This document shows positions 1 to 8,480 of a stretch of DNA of 64,000 bases, piece after piece (the stretch's first letter is position 1; every line of letters begins with the position of its first letter). Position numbers and translations under genes: made by a program. Below the pieces are notes generated by a model. It ran no database searches and was not told where the DNA came from. It was given only the letters and a program-made list of their open reading frames with translations. This DNA is from Nocardioides houyundeii (GTDB lineage: Bacteria > Actinomycetota > Actinomycetes > Propionibacteriales > Nocardioidaceae), in the NCBI RefSeq assembly GCF_002865585.1, contig NZ_CP025581.1, positions 2,728,001-2,792,000 on the forward strand, read 5' to 3'.

Positions 1-886
1 CCCCGCCGAAGGCGTCCACCAGGTCCTTGAAGCCCTGGAGGTTGACCATCGCCCAGTAGTTGATCTTGAGGTCGGTGATCCCCTCCACCGCCGAGATGGT
101 GGCGTCGATGCCGGGGTTGTCGGAGTCGCCGAACAGGTCGGTGTGGTCCTGCGCCCAGGTGCTGACCCCGTTGAGGTAGCAGGCGTCGCAGTCGAAGCCC
201 TGCGGGAACTCGGCTGCCATCGCCGAGCCCTCGGCGAAGGGGAAGCTGGCCATGTTGCGCGGCAGCCCGATGAGCACCGTGCGACCGGTCTCGGCGTCGA
301 TGCTGGCCACGGTGAGGGAGTCCGGGCGCAGGCCCCAGCGGCCCGCCCCCGAGTCACCGCCCAGGAGCAGCACGTTGAAGCGTCCCTCGTGGGCTCCGAC
401 CACCTTGTTGTCGCCGAACATCGTGACCATGAAGTCACGTTGCACCCCGACCAGGTGGGCGCCGAAGAGCAGCGAGCCCGCGACGGAGAAGCAGAGCATC
501 CCGTTGACGCCGACCGCCGCCAGCCGGTGGTTCTGCAGCAGGCTGAGCGGCTGGCCGATGCGCCAGGCGTCGATGAACAGCGCCGCCCAGCCGACCGCCA
601 GCGCCATCAGGAGCAGGCGCACCAGTCCCAGGAGCAGCGTGTTGGAGACCGCCCAGAAGACCAGCGGGTGCCACAGGACGGAGACGAGGAGCGTGATGGC
701 GACCACGGCGACCAGACCCAGCCAGATCCGCACGGCGATCCGACCCAGGCGGCGGTTGCCCCCCACCAGCTGCGCCGATCCGGGGACCAGCAGCGTCATC
801 ACCATCAGGGCGAGCGCTCGGCGGAACCGCACCCGGGCGGCGCGTTCGGGGACCGCGAGGGGGCGGTGCGGGGCGGGGGAAGACAT
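1..886 (-). CDS. LCP (LytR-CpsA-Psr) family protein, C-terminus cut off by the window edge
   Basis: Reads from an ATG at 886 with no stop before base 1, giving 295 visible residues. The N-terminal part has about four hydrophobic segments (roughly residues 24-43, 50-72, 76-107, 122-148). An LCP catalytic domain begins near residue 165 (FNVLLLGGDSG, then RPDSLTVASID and IGLPRNM), and the last residues read GFKDLVDAFGG, a typical LCP motif. LCP proteins transfer undecaprenyl-linked glycopolymers such as teichoic acid or arabinogalactan onto peptidoglycan at the outer membrane face. Four membrane segments are more than the single one of most LCP proteins and match the multi-TM actinobacterial subtype. 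A second LCP gene lies at 1580 on the other strand. Membership is clear; the exact glycopolymer is unknown. Confidence 0.88.
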   Translation of the reverse strand, partial: MSSPAPHRPLAVPERAARVRFRRALALMVMTLLVPGSAQLVGGNRRLGRIAVRIWLGLVAVVAITLLVSVLWHPLVFWAVSNTLLLGLVRLLLMALAVGWAALFIDAWRIGQPLSLLQNHRLAAVGVNGMLCFSVAGSLLFGAHLVGVQRDFMVTMFGDNKVVGAHEGRFNVLLLGGDSGAGRWGLRPDSLTVASIDAETGRTVLIGLPRNMASFPFAEGSAMAAEFPQGFDCDACYLNGVSTWAQDHTDLFGDSDNPGIDATISAVEGITDLKINYWAMVNLQGFKDLVDAFGG

Positions 887-1006
887 CGGGCCTCACTGCG
901 TGGGGGAAGAGAACAGCTGCGACGTTCAGTATCACCAGTCACACCCGTCACGCCCGTGCAGGCGCCTCGGCGTGTCAGCCCTCGGCTGAGCTACCCCGCG
1001 CCGGCC

Positions 1007-1537
1007 TCAGGCGCGTCCGCGCTCGATCTCGGTCCGTCTCGCCAGCCGGTGCTGGCGCCGGATGCCGGCCTCCCGGTGGCGGCGTACGTCGGCGGCGCTC
1101 TCCAGCAGCAGCTCCGGCACCGGGCGGGCCTGCCCGGAGGCGTCGACCGCGACGAACACGAAGTACGCCGAGGCGACGTGCCGAGGCTCGTTCGCGGCGC
1201 TGTTCCACGGCTGCGCCTCGACCCGCACCCCGATCTCCATCGAGGAGCGTCCCGCCCAGTTGACCTGTCCCGAGGCCCGCACGATGTCGCCCACGTACAC
1301 CGGGTGCAGGAACGCCATCTGGTCCATCGCCGCCGTCACCGCAGGCCCTCCGCTGTGGCGCTGGGCCACCGCGCCCGCGGTGGAGTCGGCGAGCTTCATG
1401 ATCTCCCCGCCATGGATGTTGCCGAGCAGGTTGGCGTGCACCGAGCCGGTCATCAGCGACAGCGAGACCCGCGAGTAGGAGGTGGGGCGGGCCTCAGCGG
1501 GCTGGTCCGGGTGGTCGGAGTCCCTCTCAGAGTGCAT
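1007..1537 (-). CDS. acyl-CoA thioesterase (hotdog fold)
   Basis: A 176-residue protein starting at an ATG at 1537. It has the hotdog thioesterase core: NLLGNIHGGEIMKLAD around residues 36-51, then AFLHPVYVGDIVRASGQV, then a beta strand with EIGVRVEAQ. This matches the YciA/acyl-CoA hydrolase group, which hydrolyses acyl-CoA to free acid and CoA in the cytosol, usually as a hexamer. It lies between two LCP genes on opposite strands, and its start is about 40 bp from the divergent LCP start at 1580, so the two promoters share a short interval. The upstream open frame to 2752 is only the absence of stops antisense to the LCP gene. Substrate chain length cannot be told. Confidence 0.85.
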   Translation of the reverse strand: MHSERDSDHPDQPAEARPTSYSRVSLSLMTGSVHANLLGNIHGGEIMKLADSTAGAVAQRHSGGPAVTAAMDQMAFLHPVYVGDIVRASGQVNWAGRSSMEIGVRVEAQPWNSAANEPRHVASAYFVFVAVDASGQARPVPELLLESAADVRRHREAGIRRQHRLARRTEIERGRA

Positions 1538-1579
1538 GGTGCGCAGGCTATCCGGCGCCCCTGGGGGTAGTTTCGTGCC

Positions 1580-2817
1580 ATGGCTGATCGACCTCGGGGA
1601 AAGGGCGGCCCCGAGGAGGGGACCCCTGAGTACCAATGGCTCTACGGCAGCGGCAAGGGCTCCGGCTCCCCGTCCCCCGCCGAGCCCACGCGTCCCGTCT
1701 CCCGGCCGTCCCGGCCCGACGAGACCCGGATGATGCCCACCACCCCGCGGCCCTCCGGCGCTCGCGCCGAGCCCCGGCGCGCCAGTGCGCCGGCGGCCCC
1801 GCCCCGGCAGCCCCCCTCTCCGCCGCGCCCCGCGCCCGCCGGCTCGGGACGCTCGCGCGGCCGGTTCCGTCCCCGGCTGCGCCTCGGGCTGCTGCGCTGG
1901 GTCTTCCTGCTGTGGCTGGTGTTCCTGGTCGCGGTGCCGTTCTGGGCCTGGGGCAAGGTCGACAAGGTCGACGCCGACCCCGGTGGTGAGCGTCCCGCAG
2001 AGCAGCCCGGTACGACGTACCTGATGGTGGGCAGCGACTCCCGCGGCGACCTCACCGAGGAGCAGCGCAAGGACCTCGGGACCGGCGGCGACGTGGGCCA
2101 GCGCACGGACACGATCATGGTGCTGCACACCGGCAGCGGGCCCAACGTGCTGATGTCGATCCCCCGCGACTCCATCGTCCCGATCCCGGGCAAGGGCACC
2201 AGCAAGATCAACGCGGCGTACGCGTGGGGCGGCCCCAAGCTGCTGGTGGAGACCATCGAGCAGAACACCGGCATCCGCATCGACCACTACGTGGAGGTCG
2301 GGTTCGGCGGCTTCGTCGACATGGTCGACGCCGTGGGCGGCGTGGAGATCTGTCCCAAGCAGGACATGAAGGACCCCCAGGCCAAGCTCGACATCGCCAA
2401 GGGGTGCCAGGAGGCCGACGGCCGCACCGCGCTCGGCTACGCCCGGTCCCGCAAGACCTACACCCAGCTCGGTGACATCGACCGGGCGCGGGCCCAGCGC
2501 GAGGTGGTCTCCGCCGTGGGCAGCACCGCCGCCTCGCCGTGGACCGTGGTCAACCCGGTGCGCTACTACCGGCTGGCGATGGCCACCGCCAAGTCCTTCA
2601 CCGTCAGCGAGGGCACCAGTCCGCTGGCCTTCGCCAGGTTCGGCTGGGCGATGACCCGGGTCGACGGGGACAAGGGGCTGACCTGCGGGATCCCGATCCG
2701 TGACACCGCGGTCAACTGGGACGCCGAGCGTTCGAAGCAGTTCTTCACCCACCTCATCGAGGACGACACCGAGTCCATCCCGAAGGACCTCTGCACCCCT
2801 CGGGCCTGCCCCGATGA
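1580..2817 (+). pseudogene. LCP family protein; frame broken near its 3' end by an apparent 1-nt deletion
   Basis: Starts at ATG 1580. Residues 1-95 are a cytoplasmic Pro/Arg/Ser-rich tail, about 103-125 is one membrane helix (LRWVFLLWLVFLVAVPFW), and the rest is an LCP domain (TTYLMVGSDSRGD, RTDTIMVLHTG, MSIPRDS, GFGGFVDMVDAVGGVEICP, GYARSRKT). As written, the frame passes 2800 without stopping and continues for about 210 Arg-rich residues across the whole enoyl-CoA hydratase gene. Adding one base in the C-run at 2796-2799 would give the ending LCTPSGLPR with a TGA at 2815-2817 overlapping the next ATG (ATGA). The corrected protein would have 412 residues. I therefore call the true end 2817 and regard the shift as a probable assembly error; a real frameshift cannot be excluded. 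Confidence 0.82.
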
Positions 2818-3725
2818 GCGCCGCCGCGCCCGACGGCGGCTACCAGACGATCAGCGTGAGCGTGGACGACGACGGCGTCGCGCTGCTCACCCTGGACCGG
2901 CCCGAGCAGCTCAACTCCTTCACCGTCACCATGGCTGCCGAGCTCGAGCAGTTCTTCCTCGCCGCCGCCGGCGACGACACGGTCCGGGCCGTGGTGGTGA
3001 CCGGAGCCGGCCGTGCCTTCTGCGCCGGGATGGACCTCTCGGCACCGGGCAACGTGTTCGGGCTCGACGAGTCCCTGGACCCCACGCCCGCCGAGCTGGC
3101 CGCCAACCTCGACCAGCCGCCGTACGCCGACGGGGTGCGGGACACCGGCGGCAGGGTCACCCTCGCCATCCACGCCTGCCCCAAGCCGGTGATCGCCGCG
3201 ATCAACGGCCCGGCGGTGGGGATCGGGGCCACGATGACCTGTGCGATGGACCTGCGGCTGGCCTCCACCAAGGCCCGGATCGGCTTCGTCTTCGGCCGGC
3301 TGGGCATCGTGCCCGAGGCGTGCTCGACCTGGTTCCTGCCGCGGATCGTGGGCGTCCAGCAGGCCCTGGAGTGGATCTACTCCGCCGACGTGCTCGACGC
3401 CGAGCAGGCGTTGGCCGGGCGGCTGGTCCGCTCGGTGCACGAGCCTGAGGACCTGGTGCCCGCCGCGCTGGCGCTGGCACGGTCGTTCGTCGTCGGCAGG
3501 TCGCCGGTCGCCCTGGCGCTGGCCAAGCAGCTGGTGTACGCCGGCACCGCGGCGCCGCACCCGCTCACCACCCACCTCGCCGACAGCCTGGCGATGTTCC
3601 ACACCAGCGTGGGCGACGGCAAGGAAGGGGTCGCGGCCTTCCGGGAGAAGCGGGCGCCCGATTTCACCTCACGGGCCTCGCAGCTGCCGCGGATCTTCGC
3701 GGACCCCCCGGTCCCCCCGGGCTGA
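2814..3725 (+). CDS. enoyl-CoA hydratase/isomerase family protein
   Basis: A 303-residue crotonase-fold protein from the ATG at 2814, which overlaps the repaired LCP stop. Visible crotonase features are LLTLDRPEQLNSF near the N-terminus, the oxyanion-hole segments AFCAGMDLSAPG and GPAVGIGATM, and the catalytic-Glu segment GRLGIVPEACSTWFLPRIVG. The family hydrates 2-enoyl-CoA in beta-oxidation or isomerises the double bond. At 303 residues it is longer than the usual 255-265; the extra length is an insertion after the first oxyanion loop (about residues 80-115) and a C-terminal extension. The neighbouring LCP gene is not functionally related; co-transcription is suggested only by the overlap. 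Specific substrate unknown. Confidence 0.88.
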   Translation: MSAAAPDGGYQTISVSVDDDGVALLTLDRPEQLNSFTVTMAAELEQFFLAAAGDDTVRAVVVTGAGRAFCAGMDLSAPGNVFGLDESLDPTPAELAANLDQPPYADGVRDTGGRVTLAIHACPKPVIAAINGPAVGIGATMTCAMDLRLASTKARIGFVFGRLGIVPEACSTWFLPRIVGVQQALEWIYSADVLDAEQALAGRLVRSVHEPEDLVPAALALARSFVVGRSPVALALAKQLVYAGTAAPHPLTTHLADSLAMFHTSVGDGKEGVAAFREKRAPDFTSRASQLPRIFADPPVPPG

Positions 3726-3790
3726 GGGTGTCGCCCTCTGCGATCAGGGGTACCGAGCGGTTCCCCCCCCTTTTCGACGAGGAGCTACAC

Positions 3791-4972
3791 ATGAAGGCAG
3801 TGACATGGCACGGCACCCGGGACATCCGCGTGGAGGAGGTGCCGGACCCGGTCATCGAGCAGCCGACTGACGCGATCATCAAGGTCACGTCCTCGGGCCT
3901 GTGCGGCTCCGACCTGCACCTCTACGAGCCGTTGAGTCCCTTCATGACGCCCGGCGACGTCGTGGGCCACGAGCCGATGGGCATCGTGGAGGAGGTGGGC
4001 TCGGAAGTCTCGAACCTCGCCGTCGGCGACCGCGTGGTGATCCCTTTCCAGATCGCGTGCGGCCACTGCTTCATGTGCGAGCGCCAGCTCTACACCCAGT
4101 GCGAGACCACCCAGGTCCGCGAGTACGGCTCGGGCGCCGCCCTCTTCGGCTACAGCAAGCTCTACGGCAGCGTGCCGGGCGGGCAGGCGGAGTACCTGCG
4201 CGTCCCGCAGGCGCAGTTCGGTCCGATCAAGGTGCCCCAGGGGCCCGCGGACGACCGCTTCCTCTTCCTCTCCGACGTTGCCCCCACCGCGTGGCAGGCC
4301 GTCGCCTACGCCGACGTGCCCGAGGGCGGCACGCTGGCGGTGATGGGCCTGGGCCCGATCGGCCTGATGTCGGTGCGCATCGCGCGCCACCTGGGCCTGC
4401 GGGTGATCGCGGTCGACCAGGTGCCCGAGCGGCTCGCCCGCGGCCAGGCCGCGGGCGCCGAGACCATCGACCTGTCGGCCGTGGACGACGTCGCCGAGGA
4501 GATCCGCTCGCTGACCGCCGGCCGGGGCGCCGACTCCGTGGTCGACGCCGTCGGCATGGAGGCCCACGGGTCCCCGGTCGCCGAGCTGAGCCAGAAGGCC
4601 CTGGGCCTGCTGCCCCGCAAGGTCTCCGCAGCCCTGATGCAGCGCGTCGGCGTGGACCGCGCCGCTGCCCTGCTCACCTCCCTGGACGCCGTACGCCGGG
4701 GCGGCACCGTCTCCCTCAGCGGCGTCTACGGCGGCATGACCCAGCCGCTGCCGCTGATGGAGATGTTCGACAAGCAGCTGCAGCTGCGCATGGGCCAGGC
4801 CAACGTCAAGCGCTGGATCGACGACCTGATGCCGCTCGCCGTCGACGACGCCGACCCCCTCGGCCTGGAGTCCTTCGCCAGCCACCACGTCTCCCTCGAC
4901 GACGCCCCCAAGGCGTACGCCGACTTCCAGGGGAAGGTCGACGGCACCTTCAAGGTGGTCTTCCGCCCCTGA
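3791..4972 (+). CDS. zinc-dependent alcohol dehydrogenase, FdhA-like (glutathione-independent formaldehyde dehydrogenase type)
   Basis: A 393-residue MDR enzyme. The ATG at 3791 is preceded by GACGAGGAG at good spacing; the frame stays open upstream to 3728 but without family sequence. Catalytic zinc ligands lie in GLCGSDLHLYEP and VVGHEPMG, the structural-zinc cysteines in CGHCFMCERQLYTQC, and the NAD fold in AVMGLGPIGLMS. The insertion near residues 250-290 (GMEAHGSPVAELSQKA) is typical of the larger FdhA-like group and absent from simple alcohol dehydrogenases. It likely oxidises formaldehyde or a related small aldehyde or alcohol with NAD, but the substrate is not settled by sequence. Just after the stop lies the first copy of the three-palindrome element. 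Confidence 0.85.
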   Translation: MKAVTWHGTRDIRVEEVPDPVIEQPTDAIIKVTSSGLCGSDLHLYEPLSPFMTPGDVVGHEPMGIVEEVGSEVSNLAVGDRVVIPFQIACGHCFMCERQLYTQCETTQVREYGSGAALFGYSKLYGSVPGGQAEYLRVPQAQFGPIKVPQGPADDRFLFLSDVAPTAWQAVAYADVPEGGTLAVMGLGPIGLMSVRIARHLGLRVIAVDQVPERLARGQAAGAETIDLSAVDDVAEEIRSLTAGRGADSVVDAVGMEAHGSPVAELSQKALGLLPRKVSAALMQRVGVDRAAALLTSLDAVRRGGTVSLSGVYGGMTQPLPLMEMFDKQLQLRMGQANVKRWIDDLMPLAVDDADPLGLESFASHHVSLDDAPKAYADFQGKVDGTFKVVFRP

Positions 4973-4980
4973 TCCCCCGG

Positions 4981-5076
4981 TGCAGGGATACCCGCCTAGG
5001 CGGGTGTCCCTGCACTTAGAGGGGCATGCATGCCCCCCTAAGGTCCAGGTTCCCCGCTCAGGCGGGGTTTCCTGCA
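4981..5076. repeat. three-palindrome intergenic element, copy A
   Basis: Three palindromes are centred at 4997.5, 5028.5 and 5059.5, exactly 31 bp apart. The first (4981-5014) is a 34-bp palindrome with one mismatched pair around CGCCTAGGCG. The second (5015-5042) has one mismatched pair around GGGGCATGCATGCCCC. The third has arms 5052-5057 and 5062-5067 around CCCCGCTCAGGCGGGG. The first and third resemble each other at a 62-bp offset. Copy B at 42740-42835 aligns to this one without gaps. It begins 8 bp after the dehydrogenase stop and ends about 50 bp before the next start. The palindromes could fold as RNA hairpins and terminate transcription, but the exact spacing suggests a DNA-level function. 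Confidence 0.85.
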
Positions 5077-5127
5077 GCCCCGGCTCCGCGCTGCATGACT
5101 CCCCCAGCACCGGGGTACGGCTCGCAC

Positions 5128-6090
5128 ATGCGCATCGGCTACACACTCATGACGGAGCAGGTCAGCCCACCAGCCCTCGTGCGGCACGCCGCCCGGGCCG
5201 AGGAGGTGGGCTTCGACTTCGAGGTGATGAGCGACCACTACTTCCCCTGGCTCGACGAGCAGGGGCATGCCGGCTATGCCTGGAGCATGCTCGGCGCGGT
5301 CACCCAGGTGACCCGGCGGGTGGAGCTGATGACCTACGTGACGTGCCCGACCAAGCGGTACCACCCCGCGGTGGTGGCGCAGAAGGCCGCGACCGTGCAG
5401 CTGCTCTCCGACGGGAGGTTCACCCTCGGCGTGGGCTCCGGGGAGAACCTCAACGAGCACGTCGTGGGAGGCGGCTGGCCCTCGGTCGACGTGCGGCACG
5501 AGATGCTGGTCGAGGCGCTGGAGATCATCAACGGCCTCTTCGACGGCGGCTACGTCAACCACCGCGGCCAGCACTTCTCTGTGGAGTCCGCCAAGCTCTG
5601 GGACCTGCCCGAGGTGCGGGTGCCGATCGCCGCGGCCGTCTCGGGCCCGTCCTCCATCGCCAAGCTGGCGCCCCTGGTGGACCACATGGTCGCGGTCGAG
5701 CCGAACGCCGACCTGGTGCAGGGATGGTCCGGAGCGGGCTCGCGCGGGGAGCGCAAGATCGGGCAGATGCCGATCAGCTTCGACCGCGACCGGGAGGCCG
5801 CCGTACGTCGGGCGCATGAGCAGTTCCGCTGGTTCGGCGGCGGCTGGAAGGTCAACTCCGAGCTGCCGGGCACCGCGGGGTTCGCCGCGGCGAGCCAGTT
5901 CGTCCGCCCCGAGGACGTGGCGGAGTCCATCCCCTGCGGGGACGACGTGGCCGCGATCGTCGAGGCGGCCGCCGAGTGGCGCGAGGCCGGCTTCACCGAC
6001 CTGGCGCTGATCCAGATCGGCGGCGACACCCAGGAGGAGTTCCTCAGCTGGGCCGCCGACGAGCTGCTGCCCACCCTGTCCGAGTCGTGA
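5128..6090 (+). CDS. F420-dependent LLM-class oxidoreductase (G6PDH-like subfamily)
   Basis: A 320-residue TIM-barrel luciferase-like monooxygenase starting at ATG 5128 (MRIGYTLMTEQ). The string FDFEVMSDHYFPWLDEQGH and the later LGVGSGENLNEHV are hallmarks of the actinobacterial subfamily related to F420-dependent glucose-6-phosphate dehydrogenase. Members use deazaflavin F420 as hydride carrier in the cytosol; most have unknown substrates. The upstream open frame to 5026 runs into the palindromic element and gives no family sequence, so the internal start is preferred. No good Shine-Dalgarno is visible before it. It is followed 25 bp later by an epimerase gene on the same strand, so the two are probably co-transcribed. 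Confidence 0.87.
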   Translation: MRIGYTLMTEQVSPPALVRHAARAEEVGFDFEVMSDHYFPWLDEQGHAGYAWSMLGAVTQVTRRVELMTYVTCPTKRYHPAVVAQKAATVQLLSDGRFTLGVGSGENLNEHVVGGGWPSVDVRHEMLVEALEIINGLFDGGYVNHRGQHFSVESAKLWDLPEVRVPIAAAVSGPSSIAKLAPLVDHMVAVEPNADLVQGWSGAGSRGERKIGQMPISFDRDREAAVRRAHEQFRWFGGGWKVNSELPGTAGFAAASQFVRPEDVAESIPCGDDVAAIVEAAAEWREAGFTDLALIQIGGDTQEEFLSWAADELLPTLSES

Positions 6091-6115
6091 GCACCCCAGT
6101 CATCAGGAGGTCGGC

Positions 6116-7129
6116 ATGAAGGTCGTGGTGATCGGCGCCACCGGCAACATCGGCACCGCGGTGGTTGACAGGCTGCTCGCCGAGCCGGAGGTCACCGGGA
6201 TCACCGGGATTGCGCGGCGCACCCCGCTCGACGCCGAGGCCGCCCGGTCCGGGCGCGTGGAGTGGGTGAGCGCCGACGTACGCCGGGACCCGCTCACCGA
6301 CCTGCTGCGCGGCGCTGACTGCGTGGTGCACCTGGCCTGGATGTTCCAGCCCAGCCACCGTCCCGAGGTGACTTGGGAGACGAACGCGGTCGGCACCGCG
6401 CGGGTCCTGGAGGCCGTGGCCGCCGCCGGGGTGCCGCACGTGGTGGCGGCGTCCTCCATCGCGGCCTACTCCCCACGCACCGACCTCGCTCCGGTCGACG
6501 AGACCTGGCCCACCCACGGCACCTCCGCCGCGCCGTACGCCCGGGAGAAGGCGTACGTCGAGCGGCTGCTGGACGCCGTCGAGGCGGGCGCGCAGGCACC
6601 GGTGGTGAGCCGGCTGCGCCCGGCGTTCGTCTTCCAGCGCCGAGCCGCCTCGGAGCAGAAGCGGATCTTCCTCGGTCGGCTGGTCCCCCAAACACTGATC
6701 CGGCCCGCCCTGGTGCCGGTGCTGCCGTTCCCGGACGACGTGCCCTTCCAGGCCGTGCACGCCAGCGACCTGGCTGACGCGGTGGTGCGGATCGTGGTCC
6801 GCCGCGCTGGCGGGCCGTTCAACCTCGCCGGCTCGGGCGTGGTGGAGCCGGACGACCTGGCAGAGCTGCTGCACGCTCGCCGCGTGGGCGTCCCCGCCGG
6901 CGTGCTGCGCAACGGCCTGGCCGCGGCCTGGAAGGCCAGGCTGGTGCCGGCGGACCCCAAGCTCTTCGACGCCCTGACCAGGCTCCCGATCATGTCGATC
7001 GGCCGCGCCACCCGCGAGCTCGGCTGGGTGCCCGAGCACACCGCCCAGGAAGCCCTGGCGGAGCTGCTCCTTGCCCTGCCCGACAAGGCCGGGCACGGCA
7101 CCGCTCCGCTGCACCCGACCGGCTCCTGA
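6116..7129 (+). CDS. NAD-dependent epimerase/dehydratase family protein (extended SDR)
   Basis: A 337-residue protein starting at ATG 6116 with a perfect AGGAGG seven bases upstream. The N-terminal nucleotide-binding motif is GATGNIG, and the active-site YxxxK is seen in PYAREKAYVERLL near residue 145. The family binds NAD(P) and acts on sugar nucleotides, steroids or other carbonyl substrates; this sequence lacks clues to which. A hydrophobic/Pro-rich segment around residues 195-210 (PALVPVLPFPDD) and a C-terminal helical part follow. It sits between the F420 oxidoreductase and a HAD phosphatase in the same direction with short gaps, consistent with one transcript. Confidence 0.85.
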   Translation: MKVVVIGATGNIGTAVVDRLLAEPEVTGITGIARRTPLDAEAARSGRVEWVSADVRRDPLTDLLRGADCVVHLAWMFQPSHRPEVTWETNAVGTARVLEAVAAAGVPHVVAASSIAAYSPRTDLAPVDETWPTHGTSAAPYAREKAYVERLLDAVEAGAQAPVVSRLRPAFVFQRRAASEQKRIFLGRLVPQTLIRPALVPVLPFPDDVPFQAVHASDLADAVVRIVVRRAGGPFNLAGSGVVEPDDLAELLHARRVGVPAGVLRNGLAAAWKARLVPADPKLFDALTRLPIMSIGRATRELGWVPEHTAQEALAELLLALPDKAGHGTAPLHPTGS

Positions 7130-7154
7130 CCCTGACGAAAGCGAGAACGTCCCC

Positions 7155-7835
7155 GTGACCCCTGCCCTGCCCCTGGTGGTCGACACCGTCCTGCTGGACA
7201 TCGACGGCACGCTGCTGGACTCCAACTACCACCACACGGTGGCGTGGCTGCGCGCGTTCGCCCGCCACGGGCACGACGTGGCCGGCTGGGTCGTGCACCG
7301 GCACGTCGGCATGGGCGGCGACAAGCTGGTCGCCGCGGTGGCCGGGGACGCGGTCGAGGAGAGCGACGGCGACGCGATCCGCGAGGCGTGGGAGAAGGAG
7401 TACGAGGAGATGATCGAGCAGACCACCCTGTTCCCGGGCGCTCGCGACCTGCTGGACTCCTTGGGCGAGCGTGGCCTCGGCGTGGTGCTGGCCAGCTCCT
7501 CGATCCCCGAGCACGCCGAGCACGCGCTGCGGCTGCTGGACGCCGAGGAGAAGGTCGACGCCTCGACCACGGCCGAGGACGCCGAGGAGACCAAGCCGGA
7601 CCCGGAGCTGCTCGACGTCGCCCTGTCGAAGGTCTCGGGCAGCCGGGCCCTGCTCGTCGGCGACACCGTGTGGGACGTCAAGGCCGCCAACGCCCGGGGC
7701 ATCCCGACCGTCGCCGTGCTCAGCGGGGGCTTCGGCAAGGACGAGCTGGAGGAGGCCGGTGCCGCGTGCGTGCTGCGCGACGTGGCCGAGCTGCTCGCGC
7801 GGCTCGACGAGGTCGTCGCGCCGCGCGAGAGCTGA
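7155..7835 (+). CDS. HAD-superfamily hydrolase (phosphoglycolate phosphatase-like)
   Basis: A 226-residue protein from GTG 7155, preceded by GAAAGCGAG. All four HAD motifs are visible: LLDIDGTLLDSN (nucleophile and acid/base Asp), VVLASSS, KPDPELL with the Lys, and LLVGDTVWDVKAA. The helical cap between motifs I and II places it in subclass I with phosphoglycolate phosphatase and beta-phosphoglucomutase relatives. It would hydrolyse a small phosphorylated metabolite in the cytosol. The gene ends 10 bp before the convergent hemerythrin gene, with no clear terminator hairpin in the gap. Substrate unassigned. Confidence 0.86.
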   Translation: MTPALPLVVDTVLLDIDGTLLDSNYHHTVAWLRAFARHGHDVAGWVVHRHVGMGGDKLVAAVAGDAVEESDGDAIREAWEKEYEEMIEQTTLFPGARDLLDSLGERGLGVVLASSSIPEHAEHALRLLDAEEKVDASTTAEDAEETKPDPELLDVALSKVSGSRALLVGDTVWDVKAANARGIPTVAVLSGGFGKDELEEAGAACVLRDVAELLARLDEVVAPRES

Positions 7836-7844
7836 GCCTGGAGC

Positions 7845-8405
7845 TCACTCCTCGGCGGCCTGCTCCTGCAGGGTCTCCTTGAGCTGCTCCTTGGACAGCG
7901 ATGAGGCACCCTCGACGTTCATGTTCTCGGCCTGCTGCTGGAGCTGGGCCTTGGTGACGTCCTCGACCTGGTCCCCGAGGAGCTCCTTGCGCACGGCGAG
8001 GAACTCCTCCCCGAGCTCGAGCAGCCGGTCGGCCGACATCTTCTCGCGCATGCCGGGCAGCACCGTCTCCTCCTCCTCCTCGAGGTGGTGGGTGACGGCC
8101 TCGATCACCTGCTCCAGGATGTCCCCGAACTCGCTGGACTCCGGGTCCTTGCCCGCGAGCTTCTCCATCAGCTCGTCTGCCTCGACGTGCTCCTCCTGGC
8201 TGTGCTCGACCTCGTCGGCCTCGTCCGCCTCGTTGATGGCCGCCGGGTAGATCACCGCTTCCTCGGCGCGCCCGTGGGCGAAGAGCAGGGTGGTCAGCAC
8301 CGGGGTGACGGTGGCTCGCTTGGTCGGGTCGGTGCGCAGGACGGCGAAGAGCCGCTCGAACTCGCGGTGGTCGTCCATGATGAGGTCAACGACGTCACGG
8401 GGCAT
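7845..8405 (-). CDS. hemerythrin HHE cation-binding domain protein
   Basis: A 186-residue, strongly acidic, mostly helical protein. The metal-ligand pattern is visible in DHREFERLF (helix 1), LLFAHGRAEEAVIYP (helix 2) and HHLEEEEETVLP (helix 3), as expected for a four-helix bundle binding a non-heme di-iron centre. The C-terminal 50 residues (GDQVEDVTKAQLQQQAENM onward) resemble a short helical tail lacking ligands. Actinobacterial relatives are linked to oxygen, NO or peroxide sensing or iron handling, but no role can be assigned here. A second protein of the same family lies at 11163-11720, on the other side of the peroxidase and copper genes. Confidence 0.87.
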   Translation of the reverse strand: MPRDVVDLIMDDHREFERLFAVLRTDPTKRATVTPVLTTLLFAHGRAEEAVIYPAAINEADEADEVEHSQEEHVEADELMEKLAGKDPESSEFGDILEQVIEAVTHHLEEEEETVLPGMREKMSADRLLELGEEFLAVRKELLGDQVEDVTKAQLQQQAENMNVEGASSLSKEQLKETLQEQAAEE

Positions 8406-8480
8406 GGGGTGTCCTTCCGGGTGGGGGACGGGTTGGGTACCCCGCGGCCCGCCTCTGGATGCGCCTGCGGTGCTGAGTGC

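Noticed and set aside
2817..3448. The Arg-rich extension of the LCP protein through the enoyl-CoA hydratase gene
   Set aside because: It lies out of frame inside a conserved gene and disappears with one added base that also restores an ATGA overlap.
3764..3776. C-run followed by TTTT before the FdhA-like gene as a terminator
   Set aside because: There is no stem before the T-run, and it sits just upstream of a gene start.
4981..5014. A plain intrinsic terminator as full explanation of the first palindrome
   Set aside because: Hairpin folding is possible, but it does not explain the exact 31-bp spacing or the second, similarly spaced copy.
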